A stretch of 34,577 nt of DNA from CAYVAP01 sp964521065 (GCA_964521065.1 CAZFPQ010000046.1:1-34577); one strand, 5' to 3'; shown: positions 8,436 to 16,002, counted from the stretch's first letter. A program made the numbers and translations. Notes: a model not told the origin generated them from the sequence alone.

Positions 8436-8798
8436 GGAACGAAGATCCCGATTTAGTTTTAAATAGGTTTAAACACATCCTAAGAGACCGTGTCTATTGG
8501 TCCAATTTAGTAGGACGCATACAAAGCTGTTGCATTCTTATCCCATTTGACCTCACATATCTCCTTTTTATTGATTCATATGGAGTCCCAAAGTGATAAA
8601 GAGTTTTTTTCCTATAAAAACCCAGTCAAAACAGCTTACCATCTCATTAGTCCCCTTTGAGAAACAGGCAAATACTTATTCCTCTCATTTTGAAACGGAA
8701 TTTCTCAGTCTGAACATTTTTAGCCCAAAAGGTTGACAAAATCGAACTTTATGCCCATGCTAGACGTCCAATCCATTCGACGCTAATCCTAAAAAGCT
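8436..8798. other. Divergent intergenic spacer upstream of receptor and motor-like operon
   Basis: This 363-bp A/T-rich spacer lies between the receptor start (-) and the MotA/TolQ-like gene (+). It holds an 8-bp palindrome GTTTAAAC near the receptor start and a small inverted repeat GTCC/GGAC around 8500. A TTGACA hexamer at 8732-8737 has no convincing partner, and Bacteroidota promoters rarely use it. I see no open reading frame or RNA gene. Confidence 0.5.
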
Positions 8799-10124
8799 AT
8801 GGATCCCATCCTCATTGCAGAAATCGCCATCGTAGGCCTCATCATCTTGGGGCAATTTTACGTCTTCGTCCGAAACCTGGGAGCCATCTCCCAATTGCGC
8901 AAACTTTTCCCCCGCTCTACTCAGCTTGAAGTCACCGAAGAAGCCCAGGTCGATCTGGAGTACACCGACACCATCACCGTGCCCCAGATCAAAGATCAGC
9001 CCCGCTTTAGCACCGCCTTTCGCGAGGTGATCCACATGACCAACGAATACCTGCGCCGCAACAAAGGAGCATCGCAAGGTGAACGTCTCCAAGAAATCGC
9101 GGTACACAAGTCCGATTCCATGGAGGAAGCAGTAGAAACCAACTTGCCACTCCCCTTGTACATTGGCCTCTTTGCCACCTTTACCGGGGTGATCATCGGC
9201 TTGATCAAAATCGCCTATACAGGCGTCACCGATGCAGCCATCCAATCCTTTATCGGTGGGGTAGTCATCGGCATGATCGGTTCTGCCATCGGCTTGATCC
9301 TCACCGTGCGAGCCAACCACGTCTTCAAAGTGGGCAAAGAGGTGAGGGATGCTGGGATTGAGGAATACTTTCAATTCCTCCGTACCAAGGTCATTCACCC
9401 TGAGGCAGCTCCTGTGCAAGGCACCGTCAAAGGTTTGCGTGAATCGCTCTCTGCTTTTCAGTCTGGCTTTGTGCAGTATCAGGGGCAAATGAACGAGTCT
9501 CTGACCGATACCTTGCGCCTATTCCGCGAGCTCAAGGACGTTTTCAAGCAGATTCGCTCCCTTGAACAAGAAATCAAAGGTATTGGCAGCTCCATTCGTA
9601 ACAACGACGACTTACTCGAAAAGCAAGTAGCCTATCTCAGCTCTTATCAGCAGAAGGCCGAAAGCTTTAGCCTTAAGCTCGGTGACCATTTCAAGAAAGT
9701 GGATCAACAGGTGGAGACCCTGGTAGATCAGAACATCCAAGCCCTAGAAAGCAGTACCCAGACTGCCTACCTCAAGATGGACCAATACTTGGCTACCTTA
9801 GAAGGAAGCGACCGCGAAAGCATGGCCAAAGCCTTGACCCAAGATTTAGCCAAAATCAAAGACGAGGTCCAGACCTTACAGGAAAAAAGCGTTTACATCA
9901 ATGCCCAACTTTTGGACCGAGTCAGCCAAGACGAACAAAGCCGCAAAGTGCTGAGTGCCACCGTCAACCAGCTTAATCAGCGACTCACCCAACTCGATAA
10001 AGAAGGCAGGGGATTCATGGCTACTCCTGCCGGGCAAGTTTTCATTTACACCGGAATCGGAGCTTTTATCCTAGGCATATTCGGGGGAGCCATGTTCATC
10101 ATGCAGTCTTTTGGAGTAATGTAA
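8799..10124 (+). CDS. MotA/TolQ/ExbB-like proton-channel subunit, ZorA-like, with coiled coil and C-terminal membrane segment
   Basis: The 441-residue protein has membrane segments at about 4-25, 117-140 (LPLYIGLFATFTGVIIGL) and 150-172 (FIGGVVIGMIGSAIGLIL). The last two match the MotA/TolQ/ExbB channel core. Residues 175-405 are a charged coiled-coil region, and unlike usual ZorA or ExbB proteins the chain ends in a further hydrophobic segment at about 414-436 (FIYTGIGAFILGIFGGAMFIM), so the coil would be anchored at both ends. The partner is the MotB/OmpA-like gene 124 bp downstream. Together they should form an ion-driven stator-like complex in the inner membrane. No Zorya effector (ZorC, D or E) is nearby, so a defence role cannot be claimed. 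Confidence 0.85.
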   Translation: MDPILIAEIAIVGLIILGQFYVFVRNLGAISQLRKLFPRSTQLEVTEEAQVDLEYTDTITVPQIKDQPRFSTAFREVIHMTNEYLRRNKGASQGERLQEIAVHKSDSMEEAVETNLPLPLYIGLFATFTGVIIGLIKIAYTGVTDAAIQSFIGGVVIGMIGSAIGLILTVRANHVFKVGKEVRDAGIEEYFQFLRTKVIHPEAAPVQGTVKGLRESLSAFQSGFVQYQGQMNESLTDTLRLFRELKDVFKQIRSLEQEIKGIGSSIRNNDDLLEKQVAYLSSYQQKAESFSLKLGDHFKKVDQQVETLVDQNIQALESSTQTAYLKMDQYLATLEGSDRESMAKALTQDLAKIKDEVQTLQEKSVYINAQLLDRVSQDEQSRKVLSATVNQLNQRLTQLDKEGRGFMATPAGQVFIYTGIGAFILGIFGGAMFIMQSFGVM

Positions 10125-10198
10125 GCGGAGGTATTGAGAGCTTGAGATATTGTGAGAGTGGGAGTTTGAGACAGATTGCCCAATATTACTCGCCTCCG
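10125..10198 (+). repeat. G/A-rich array with enclosing inverted repeat between motor genes
   Basis: Directly after the stop codon of the MotA-like gene come GAG-containing units at irregular 6-10 nt spacing (TATTGAGA, GCTTGAGA, TATTGTGAGA, GTGGGA, GTTTGAGA). The tract is enclosed by CGGAGG (10126-10131) and CCTCCG (10193-10198), with inner arms TATTG and CAATA, so the whole spacer can fold back on itself. Confidence 0.5.
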
Positions 10199-10248
10199 AT
10201 GTTGTTCGTCCTTCAGACAAGTAAGGGGATATACAATTTTAGAAAACA

Positions 10249-11037
10249 ATGAAAAAAGATAGCAGCCGCCTATTCTGGGTAAGTTACGCCGACCTGATGA
10301 CCGCTCTGTTCATCGTGGCCCTTGCCCTGTTTGTATTGAGTTACAAGATGTTCAAGATGCGTGCTGAGACCTTGGAAACCACGGAAGAGGAGCTTCGGGT
10401 ACGTAGCCTGGAACTGAACCAGCAAAGTCAAGCCCTGGAAGAGCTGAAACGGCGATTGAGTGAGGAAGAAATGTACGCCAGCAGCTTGATCCAAGAGCTA
10501 AACGAAGAAAAAGCGCGCTTGATTGTCATGGAAGAAGAGTACAAAAAGCTGCAAGAGATTCAGAAAGCCATCGAGTCCCTCGACCCCCGCTATTTTGTAT
10601 ATCAGCCTGCCTACAAGCGACATGTATTAAGGGCTCAGGTTCAATTTCCTAAGGGGCAAAGCAACATTCCCAATACCTATGAGCAGACCCTCATCGAAGC
10701 GGGCCGTGCCTTGGAAGGACTGGTACAAAAGCTGGAACCCAACGACAACGTAAAGTACCTCTTAGTCATCGAAGGCATGGCCTCCCGTGATAGTTATAGC
10801 CGAAATTATGAGTTGAGCTACGAGCGAGCTCTGTCGCTTTTCCGGCTATGGGAAGAAAAGGGGCTTCAATTTGACCCAGGTAGGGTTGAAGTCATGATCT
10901 CTGGGTCTGGCGAAGGCGGGGTAGGCCGTAACCCTTTAGATGAATCTAAGAACCAACGATTCCTGATCCAGATCATACCAAAAATTGGCGAGCTGAAAGC
11001 CATCGACTTCTCTGCCCCGGGAGATACCCTGCCTTAG
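10249..11037 (+). CDS. MotB/OmpA-like stator subunit, ZorB-like
   Basis: The 262-residue protein begins with the MotB-type signature FWVSYADLMTALFIVALALF, with the expected proton-binding Asp15 at the start of a single membrane segment (about 13-33). Residues 36-112 form a coiled coil rich in Glu and Leu. An OmpA-like peptidoglycan-binding domain fills about 125-248: EGMASRDSYSRNYELSYERA holds Asp181, Asn186 and Arg193, and NQRFLIQI holds Arg237, matching the usual D...N..LS..RA...NR pattern. It would anchor the complex to the cell wall while the MotA-like partner supplies the channel. The stop codon TAG lies inside the first unit of a heptad array. Confidence 0.88.
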   Translation: MKKDSSRLFWVSYADLMTALFIVALALFVLSYKMFKMRAETLETTEEELRVRSLELNQQSQALEELKRRLSEEEMYASSLIQELNEEKARLIVMEEEYKKLQEIQKAIESLDPRYFVYQPAYKRHVLRAQVQFPKGQSNIPNTYEQTLIEAGRALEGLVQKLEPNDNVKYLLVIEGMASRDSYSRNYELSYERALSLFRLWEEKGLQFDPGRVEVMISGSGEGGVGRNPLDESKNQRFLIQIIPKIGELKAIDFSAPGDTLP

Positions 11038-11068
11038 GGAGGCGAGAGACGGGATACGAGAAGCGGGA
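11034..11068 (+). repeat. Heptad G/A-rich array overlapping a stop codon
   Basis: Five contiguous 7-nt units: TTAGGGA, GGCGAGA, GACGGGA, TACGAGA, AGCGGGA. Four fit NNCGRGA exactly, and the period is 7 throughout. The TAG stop codon of the MotB-like gene (11035-11037) is part of the first unit. Confidence 0.75.
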
Positions 11069-11071
11069 CAG

Positions 11072-11124
11072 GAATTGTGATGGGTATAACATCGAGAATG
11101 ACAATTCAGGTCACATTTCGATGT
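11072..11124 (+). other. Two interlocked inverted repeats in the spacer
   Basis: GAATTGT (11072-11078) pairs with ACAATTC (11101-11107), and ACATCGA (11089-11095) pairs with TCGATGT (11118-11124). The two 7-bp helices interlock in the order A-B-A'-B', so they are either alternative or form an H-type pseudoknot. They lie between the MotB-like gene and the secreted-protein gene at 11208. Confidence 0.45.
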
Positions 11125-11207
11125 TTGAGCTATTTACGCAGCTGCATCAATCGAATATTCGGCTATATTGAGTAGGTAAGATTCAACCTAAAATCTATAA
11201 CCCTCAA

Positions 11208-11906
11208 ATGAGATCATTCCTCACTACCCTACTCTGCTTCGGCTTTGCCATAAGCCTTCAAGCCCAAAGTTTTGCCCCACGCATCCTGAATTTTTCTAAG
11301 AAAAAACTGTCCTACATTACCCTCAATGATGGAACAGAACTAGAAGGAAATTTTCGCAAGGCTAAATACAAGAAAGGCCTGATGAAGGAAATTGTGCTAG
11401 AAGACACTACCACTGGTGAACAGCAAACCATCATGGCAGAAAATGTTGCGGCCATGCGTTTGGTCCCCAGTGCCTGGGGAAAAATAGCAGCTGCCTCTGA
11501 GTCCAATAGCTCTTTAGCGGAAAGCGCCAAGCGCGACGATGCCATGTTTGCCCTCAAGCGAGATTACGTCTATTTCGAGACCGCGCAACTTTCAGACAAG
11601 AAGAACACCTTCGTGCTCCTCCAGCTCGTCAATCCAGGCTTCGAGGGCAAAATCAAGGTATTTGATGATCCTTATGCCCAAGAAACGGGGGGCTTAGGTG
11701 TAGGAGGAGTGCAAATGACAGGAGGCTTTCTAAAATCCTATTACTTCATCCAAGACGGCAAGGCCATCAAAATCAAGAAAGGCGATTACAAAGATGAGTT
11801 CCAAAACATCTTTGGAGACTGTCCTGCTTTAGAAGCAAAATTCAAAAAGGTGGACTGGAAAGATTTTCCCGCCCACGTATTTACTCACCTACAAGAATGT
11901 GATTAA
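11208..11906 (+). CDS. Secreted protein of unknown function downstream of the motor-like pair
   Basis: I do not recognise a family. The 232-residue product has a Sec signal (MRSFLTTLLCFGFAISLQAQ) and should be periplasmic or exported. Residues 33-75 (LSYITLNDGTELEGNFRKAK, then EIVLEDTTTGEQQTI) look like a small beta-barrel with an Lsm- or SH3-like rhythm, but this is only an impression. A Gly-rich stretch (ETGGLGVGGVQMTGGF) lies in the second half, and Cys occurs twice near the C-terminus (FGDCPALE, LQECD), which could form a disulfide. It lies 170 bp after the MotB-like gene on the same strand, so it may or may not share the transcript. Confidence 0.72.
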   Translation: MRSFLTTLLCFGFAISLQAQSFAPRILNFSKKKLSYITLNDGTELEGNFRKAKYKKGLMKEIVLEDTTTGEQQTIMAENVAAMRLVPSAWGKIAAASESNSSLAESAKRDDAMFALKRDYVYFETAQLSDKKNTFVLLQLVNPGFEGKIKVFDDPYAQETGGLGVGGVQMTGGFLKSYYFIQDGKAIKIKKGDYKDEFQNIFGDCPALEAKFKKVDWKDFPAHVFTHLQECD

Positions 11907-11929
11907 CTAAAGGGAAAACTTAGCTACCT

Positions 11930-12094
11930 AAGAGGCTGTTTAGGTTTTGGGGTTTCGAGCCCAAACGCTGGATTTTTTGGTTCTGACAAGCAGATTTTTT
12001 GAGGAATAGCGAGCTATTTCGAGAAAAATCGGCGCGGTCAGGTTCAAAAAAGACAAGTTTTGGCCGTAAACTCAACATCCAAACAGCCTCTAAG
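11930..12094. mobile_element. MITE-like element with terminal inverted repeats, 165 bp
   Basis: The left end reads AAGAGGCTGTTTAGG followed by TTTTGGGGTTT; the right end is GTAAACTCAACATCC followed by AAACAGCCTCTAAG. The outer 11 bp (AGAGGCTGTTT) are a perfect inverted repeat, and the match continues imperfectly for about 14 bp more. There is no transposase. A second, internally deleted copy of both ends lies at 21714-21769 and a partial copy of the left end at 25835-25870, so this is a dispersed repeat family. No clear target-site duplication is visible. Confidence 0.65.
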
Positions 12095-12124
12095 TAAACG
12101 GACATAAGAAAAGCGGCAATCGAA

Positions 12125-12182
12125 GTACGGGGTATGTAGCTGTATTCACCCTTAAATCCATAGCCCGTACCGCCATACCCCG
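12125..12182. other. Competing inverted repeats
   Basis: One left arm can pair with two right arms. GTACGGG (12125-12131) matches CCCGTAC (12164-12170), and the overlapping CGGGGTATG (12128-12136) matches CATACCCCG (12174-12182). Only one helix can form at a time. No ligand-binding RNA family is recognised here. Confidence 0.4.
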
Positions 12183-12210
12183 AGTTTTCTGTCCAAGTAC
12201 TTAAATACAT

Positions 12211-12247
12211 TGGAGGGAGGATCGAGTCACAATCGATCCTCCCTCCA
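12211..12247. terminator. Strong 15-bp hairpin between convergent genes
   Basis: TGGAGGGAGGATCGA (12211-12225) and TCGATCCTCCCTCCA (12233-12247) are perfectly complementary with a 7-nt loop (GTCACAA). It starts 21 bp beyond the S9 peptidase stop codon and probably ends that transcript. A strict U-run is missing on both sides, so it may act as a 3'-end stabiliser as much as an intrinsic terminator. Confidence 0.7.
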
Positions 12248-12268
12248 ACCTTGATAAACCCCGATAGC

Positions 12269-14302
12269 TTATCCACCATAACGCTCAAACCAGCCCAGTA
12301 TATAAGCAACTTTGGCGATCAACTGACTTGGTTTAGCTGCTATTCCATGGCTAGCCCCAGGAATGCGTACCATAGCGGCATCGACGCCGCGCAACTTGAG
12401 GGCAGCGTAGTATTGCTCGCTTTCAGCAATGGGGGTGCGGTAATCTTCTTCTCCAGTTAACAACATGGTAGGAGTATTCACATCGCCAACCAAAGAAAGA
12501 GGAGACCGGTCTAGGTACTGTTGGGTATGTGCGGGATCCCATGGCAAACCAGGGAACCAATACTTGTAAAAAAAGGCGGGATTGTCTGCGTAGAGTACAA
12601 AGCTGTACCAATTGATCACCGGCTTAGCGACTACTGCAGCTTTGAAGCGATCGGTCTTGCCAATGGTCCAAGCGGTTAGGACCCCTCCCCCACTGCCTCC
12701 TGTGATGAAGAGTTCATCTTCATCGATGTAACCTTGTTGGATCACGGATGTAACACCGGCCATAAGGTCATAAAAATCTTCAGAAGGGTAGTTGTGGTGG
12801 ATCAGGTTGCCAAACTCATACCCATAGCTGGTACTCCCTCTTGGATTGGCGTAGAAGACCACATAGCCTGCGGCAGCATAAAGCTGCATTTCGGCAGAAA
12901 AACGAGCCCCGTAATTGGCGAAAGGACCGCCGTGAATTTCCAAGATTAGGGGGTATTTTTTGGAAGGGTCAAAATTCGGTGGCTTGACCAACCATCCTTG
13001 AATGCGGCGGCCATCAAATGATGATTGGTACCACATTTCTTCTACCGCCCCTAGCTTTTTATGAGCAAATAAACCTTTGTTCAAATAGGTCAAGCGGCCA
13101 TTGTTTCCGCTGGGATAGGTGGCCACGCCAACCTCTGCAGGGTGCTGAGTCCCCACCAAGGTATAGGCCAAGCGGCCATTTTGAGAAACAGAAAACTCCC
13201 CTCCGCTGTAAGGACGCCCCAAAGAAAGTCCTCCTACTCGTGAGACCAGATCAGTGACCTTGCCTTCTGTGCTAAGGTGTCCTAAATGGGTATCGCCGAA
13301 TGAATTGTATTGGAAATACAACCCACGGCTGCCATGATGCCATTTAAGGTCATCGAAATTCCGGTCTAAGCGATTGGGAATCAGTCGACTATCTCGAGTA
13401 TTAAGATCCATGAGATAGGGCTGATCCTGCTGATAGCCACGATATTTTTCATCGTACCCTAGGTATGCCAGGTATCGCCCATCTGGTGATACCACCGGCT
13501 TGCGATCGGGTCCTTGCCGGTCGGTCAGGGGAGTTACCTCTCCTGACGCCAAGCGTAGCAGGTATATCTCGGTATTATTGGGATCCAGGGTCCGGTCTTG
13601 ATGCCGATTAGCGGAAAATACCAGGGCCTTGCTGCTAGGCATCCAACAAAAATCCATGCTGTGCTCATAAGGTCCTCGGGTGATCTGGCGTACATGTCCG
13701 CTAGCAAGATCGGTCAGGAACAATTGTGTGTAACCAGCGGTCAGATATCCTTTCCCATCACTCCGATATTTAAGGGAGTTGATGTAGATAGGTTCTGCTG
13801 CCCATTGGGCTCCAGCAGGTTTTGGAGGCAGGTCAACCAATTGAGCCGGTTTTTCGGTTACTTTCATCGCAAAGGCCAATTGGCGGCCGTCTGGCGACCA
13901 GCGCACTCCCTGAGGCGTACCGGTTAAGTTGCTCAGGCGCTGCAGGGCGCCCCCTTCGATCCAATACACATAGATCTGGGTACTTCCGTCTCGGTCCGAA
14001 AGAAAAGCCAATCGGGATCCATCGGGAGACCAAGTCACGGACCAGTCTCGGTGCTTTCCTGTGCTAATAGGACGATGATTTTGGCCCGAATAATCAACCA
14101 TCCACAGGTTGCTGAGATTTCGGTCCGTCATGATGTCCTTGAAATTCTGCTGGTAAACAATCTTTGTCCCCTCTGGATTGATCTGGGGATTAGATGCATA
14201 CTTGAGTTCAAATACATCTAGCAATTCGAGGCGCTCCGAAGGAGATTGCCCTAGGAGGGGCATCACGGCCCATAAAATCAAGATGGTAAAGCTAACGCGC
14301 AT
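12269..14302 (-). CDS. Secreted S9-family (prolyl oligopeptidase-type) serine peptidase
   Basis: This 677-residue protein has a Sec signal (MRVSFTILILWAVMPLLGQ), then a seven-bladed propeller-like region with TolB/PD40-type repeats (VTWSPDGSRLAFLSDRDG, RWSPDGRQLAF, VVSPDGRYLAYLG) to about residue 390, and a C-terminal alpha/beta hydrolase. The catalytic triad is visible: Ser537 in GGSGGG, Asp620 in TGEEDYRTP and His652 in GASHG. The oxyanion region HGGPFANYG is also present. The family cleaves short peptides, usually as dipeptidyl or acylaminoacyl peptidases, here in the periplasm. It is monocistronic: a strong hairpin follows it, and a 370-bp spacer lies upstream. Confidence 0.94.
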   Translation of the reverse strand: MRVSFTILILWAVMPLLGQSPSERLELLDVFELKYASNPQINPEGTKIVYQQNFKDIMTDRNLSNLWMVDYSGQNHRPISTGKHRDWSVTWSPDGSRLAFLSDRDGSTQIYVYWIEGGALQRLSNLTGTPQGVRWSPDGRQLAFAMKVTEKPAQLVDLPPKPAGAQWAAEPIYINSLKYRSDGKGYLTAGYTQLFLTDLASGHVRQITRGPYEHSMDFCWMPSSKALVFSANRHQDRTLDPNNTEIYLLRLASGEVTPLTDRQGPDRKPVVSPDGRYLAYLGYDEKYRGYQQDQPYLMDLNTRDSRLIPNRLDRNFDDLKWHHGSRGLYFQYNSFGDTHLGHLSTEGKVTDLVSRVGGLSLGRPYSGGEFSVSQNGRLAYTLVGTQHPAEVGVATYPSGNNGRLTYLNKGLFAHKKLGAVEEMWYQSSFDGRRIQGWLVKPPNFDPSKKYPLILEIHGGPFANYGARFSAEMQLYAAAGYVVFYANPRGSTSYGYEFGNLIHHNYPSEDFYDLMAGVTSVIQQGYIDEDELFITGGSGGGVLTAWTIGKTDRFKAAVVAKPVINWYSFVLYADNPAFFYKYWFPGLPWDPAHTQQYLDRSPLSLVGDVNTPTMLLTGEEDYRTPIAESEQYYAALKLRGVDAAMVRIPGASHGIAAKPSQLIAKVAYILGWFERYGG

Positions 14303-14672
14303 AAATGTTCACATATAGTTCCAAGCCCTTAGGAATACGAAAAAATAACATGTCGCTTTTACTTAGGAATTTTGTTCCAGATCAAAGAAGGAAAACTGGC
14401 CTTAGCGAGTCGAAGATTCCGACCTCTCGGAGCTAAGGTGCGAAACAGTGGGATTAAGGGCCCCACTGCTGAACCAGTGACGAAGACATGGGACAAAAGG
14501 CCAAGCAAAAAGGCATAACTTATTTTTTGAGTGTTCCTTAGGCTATTTCTTTGCATCATAAGCCAAAAAGATGCCGGAAGTTGTTTCTCTTAAATAAAGA
14601 GTCCTGACCGTTACCGATCAGGACTGATGCAATCACTTCCTTCAAGAACTTTTAAAGCTATTTGACCGCCAC
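14303..14672. other. Intergenic spacer with hairpins
   Basis: This 370-bp stretch lies between the end of the CoA-transferase gene and the start of the S9 peptidase, both on the minus strand. It must carry the S9 promoter and the end of the decarboxylase operon. Besides the hairpin at 14600-14625 it has CCTTAGC (14400-14406) with GCTAAGG (14432-14438), and CAGTGGG (14446-14452) with CCCACTG (14462-14468). A 66-codon open frame on the minus strand (14359-14559) spans these repeats and shows no family likeness, so I do not call it a gene. Confidence 0.5.
14600..14625 (-). terminator. Probable terminator of the methylmalonyl-CoA decarboxylase operon
   Basis: AGTCCTGA (14600-14607) and TCAGGACT (14618-14625) form an 8-bp perfect stem with a 10-nt loop. 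It starts 47 bp past the CoA-transferase stop codon. On the minus strand it is followed by CTTTATTTAAG, a modest U-rich tail. Confidence 0.65.
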
Positions 14673-15965
14673 CTACCACCGCTTAAACCGCTCAAAAGCC
14701 GCTTGATTCAGGGCTTCCCGATGATCGGGGTGTGCAATCTCAATCAGGGCCCTGGCGCGCTCTTTGAGGCTTTTGCCATAGAGGTTGGCCACCCCGTACT
14801 CAGTTACTACATAGTGCACATGGGCCCGGGTCGTGGTCACACTGGCACCTTCCTTTAAGAAAGGAACAATCTTAGACTCACCGCGCCGTGTGGTAGAGCC
14901 AAGGGCAAAGATGGGTTTGCCCCCTGGAGAAAGTGCCGCTCCCCGGATGAAGTCCATTTGTCCCCCTACTCCAGAGAACTGGCGAGGCCCAATAGAGTCC
15001 GCACATATTTGCCCCGTCAAGTCAATTTCAATGGCGCTGTTGATAGCGGTAACCTTGGGGTTTTGGCGAATGATGTGGGTATCATTGGTGTAGGCCGCAT
15101 CTTTCATGACCACCATGGGGTTGTCGTCGATGAAGTCATATACCCGTTGGCTGCCCATCACAAAGGTAGCGGTTACCTTGCCCGGCAATACCGCTTTTTG
15201 CTCTCCAGTTACGATGCCCCGGTCCACCAGGTCAATCAGTCCATCGGAGAACATCTCCGTATGCACCCCCAAATGACGCCGATTGCCCAGCTGTTTTAAC
15301 ACCGCATCAGGAATCCCGCCAATTCCCATTTGTAGGGTCGCGCCGTCTTCCACCATGTCTGCGATATAGGTTCCGATTTTGGTCTCTATCTCTGAAATGG
15401 GGCGAGGAAGCACCTCATGGATGGGGTAGTCTACTTCTACGGCATAGTCAATTTCCAGCATGTGAATCATGCCGTCGCCATGCGTACGCGGCACGCGCGG
15501 GTTGATCTCAGCGATCACCAAGGGAGCTGCTTCCAAAGCACCCAAAGTCACGTCCACCGAAGAACCCAAAGAGCAATAACCATGCTTATCAGGTGGGGAT
15601 ACCTGAATCAAGGCTACATCCAGCGGCAAGACTTTGCGCCGGAATAGATTGGGCATTTCGCTCAAAAATACCGGGATGTAATCGGCATAACCCTCCTGAA
15701 CGGCCTTACGCACATTGGATCCCACGAACATGGCCTTGTGGAGAAAAGCCTCCGCATACTTGGGCTCAGTGTAGGGAGCGGATCCTTCGGTGTGAATATG
15801 GATCAATTCTACGTTTTCCAGCTCTTGATAGCGCTCACAAAGGGCATCTACCAAGCGGTGAGGCGTCATGGATACACTTTGGATGAATACCCGGTCACCA
15901 GACTTGATCAACTTAGCGGCCGCTTCCGCAGAGAGAAAGGTGGTTTTTTCGAGGACGTATTTCAT
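14673..15965 (-). CDS. Acetyl-CoA hydrolase/CoA-transferase family protein
   Basis: This 430-residue enzyme belongs to the acetyl-CoA hydrolase/4-hydroxybutyrate CoA-transferase family. Conserved parts include QSVSMTPHRLVDAL near the N-terminus, SPPDKHGYCSLGSSVD, the GMGIGGIPD-like loop (LQMGIGGIPD), the catalytic Glu237 in HTEMFSDG, and the C-terminal VVTEYGVANLYGKSLKERA. The Glu forms a glutamyl-CoA intermediate in the family. It is the last gene of the methylmalonyl-CoA decarboxylase operon, 37 bp after the beta subunit. The context suggests transfer of CoA from propionyl-CoA to succinate or acetate, as in the succinate-propionate route; the true donor and acceptor are an inference. A hairpin follows. 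Confidence 0.9.
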   Translation of the reverse strand: MKYVLEKTTFLSAEAAAKLIKSGDRVFIQSVSMTPHRLVDALCERYQELENVELIHIHTEGSAPYTEPKYAEAFLHKAMFVGSNVRKAVQEGYADYIPVFLSEMPNLFRRKVLPLDVALIQVSPPDKHGYCSLGSSVDVTLGALEAAPLVIAEINPRVPRTHGDGMIHMLEIDYAVEVDYPIHEVLPRPISEIETKIGTYIADMVEDGATLQMGIGGIPDAVLKQLGNRRHLGVHTEMFSDGLIDLVDRGIVTGEQKAVLPGKVTATFVMGSQRVYDFIDDNPMVVMKDAAYTNDTHIIRQNPKVTAINSAIEIDLTGQICADSIGPRQFSGVGGQMDFIRGAALSPGGKPIFALGSTTRRGESKIVPFLKEGASVTTTRAHVHYVVTEYGVANLYGKSLKERARALIEIAHPDHREALNQAAFERFKRW

Positions 15966-16002
15966 GTTTTTATATGCTAATTGTTATGATCAAATAGAAA
16001 AC

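Larger units (their letters stand above)
11907..12268. other. Convergent spacer with small mobile-like element and hairpins
   Basis: This 362-bp spacer between convergent genes has no credible gene. In order it contains a 165-bp element with terminal inverted repeats (11930-12094), a region with two competing inverted repeats (12125-12182) and a 15-bp perfect hairpin (12211-12247). Each is listed separately. An open frame crosses it on the minus strand, but it runs straight through both the hairpin and the element and is not credible as a gene. Confidence 0.6.

Noticed and set aside
8732..8737. TTGACA as a -35 promoter element for the motor-like operon
   Set aside because: No matching -10 hexamer at proper spacing, and Bacteroidota use TTTG/TAnnTTTG-type promoters.
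8799..11037. A complete Zorya anti-phage system
   Set aside because: Only ZorA- and ZorB-like proteins are present; no ZorC, ZorD, ZorE, helicase or nuclease gene lies nearby, so a defence system is not supported.
11920..12309. 129-codon open frame on the minus strand
   Set aside because: It starts inside the S9 peptidase gene and reads through a 15-bp hairpin, competing repeats and the whole MITE-like element; its translation has no family likeness.
14359..14559. 66-codon open frame on the minus strand with a hydrophobic stretch
   Set aside because: It overlaps two inverted repeats, lacks a clear domain or signal and has no support from context.
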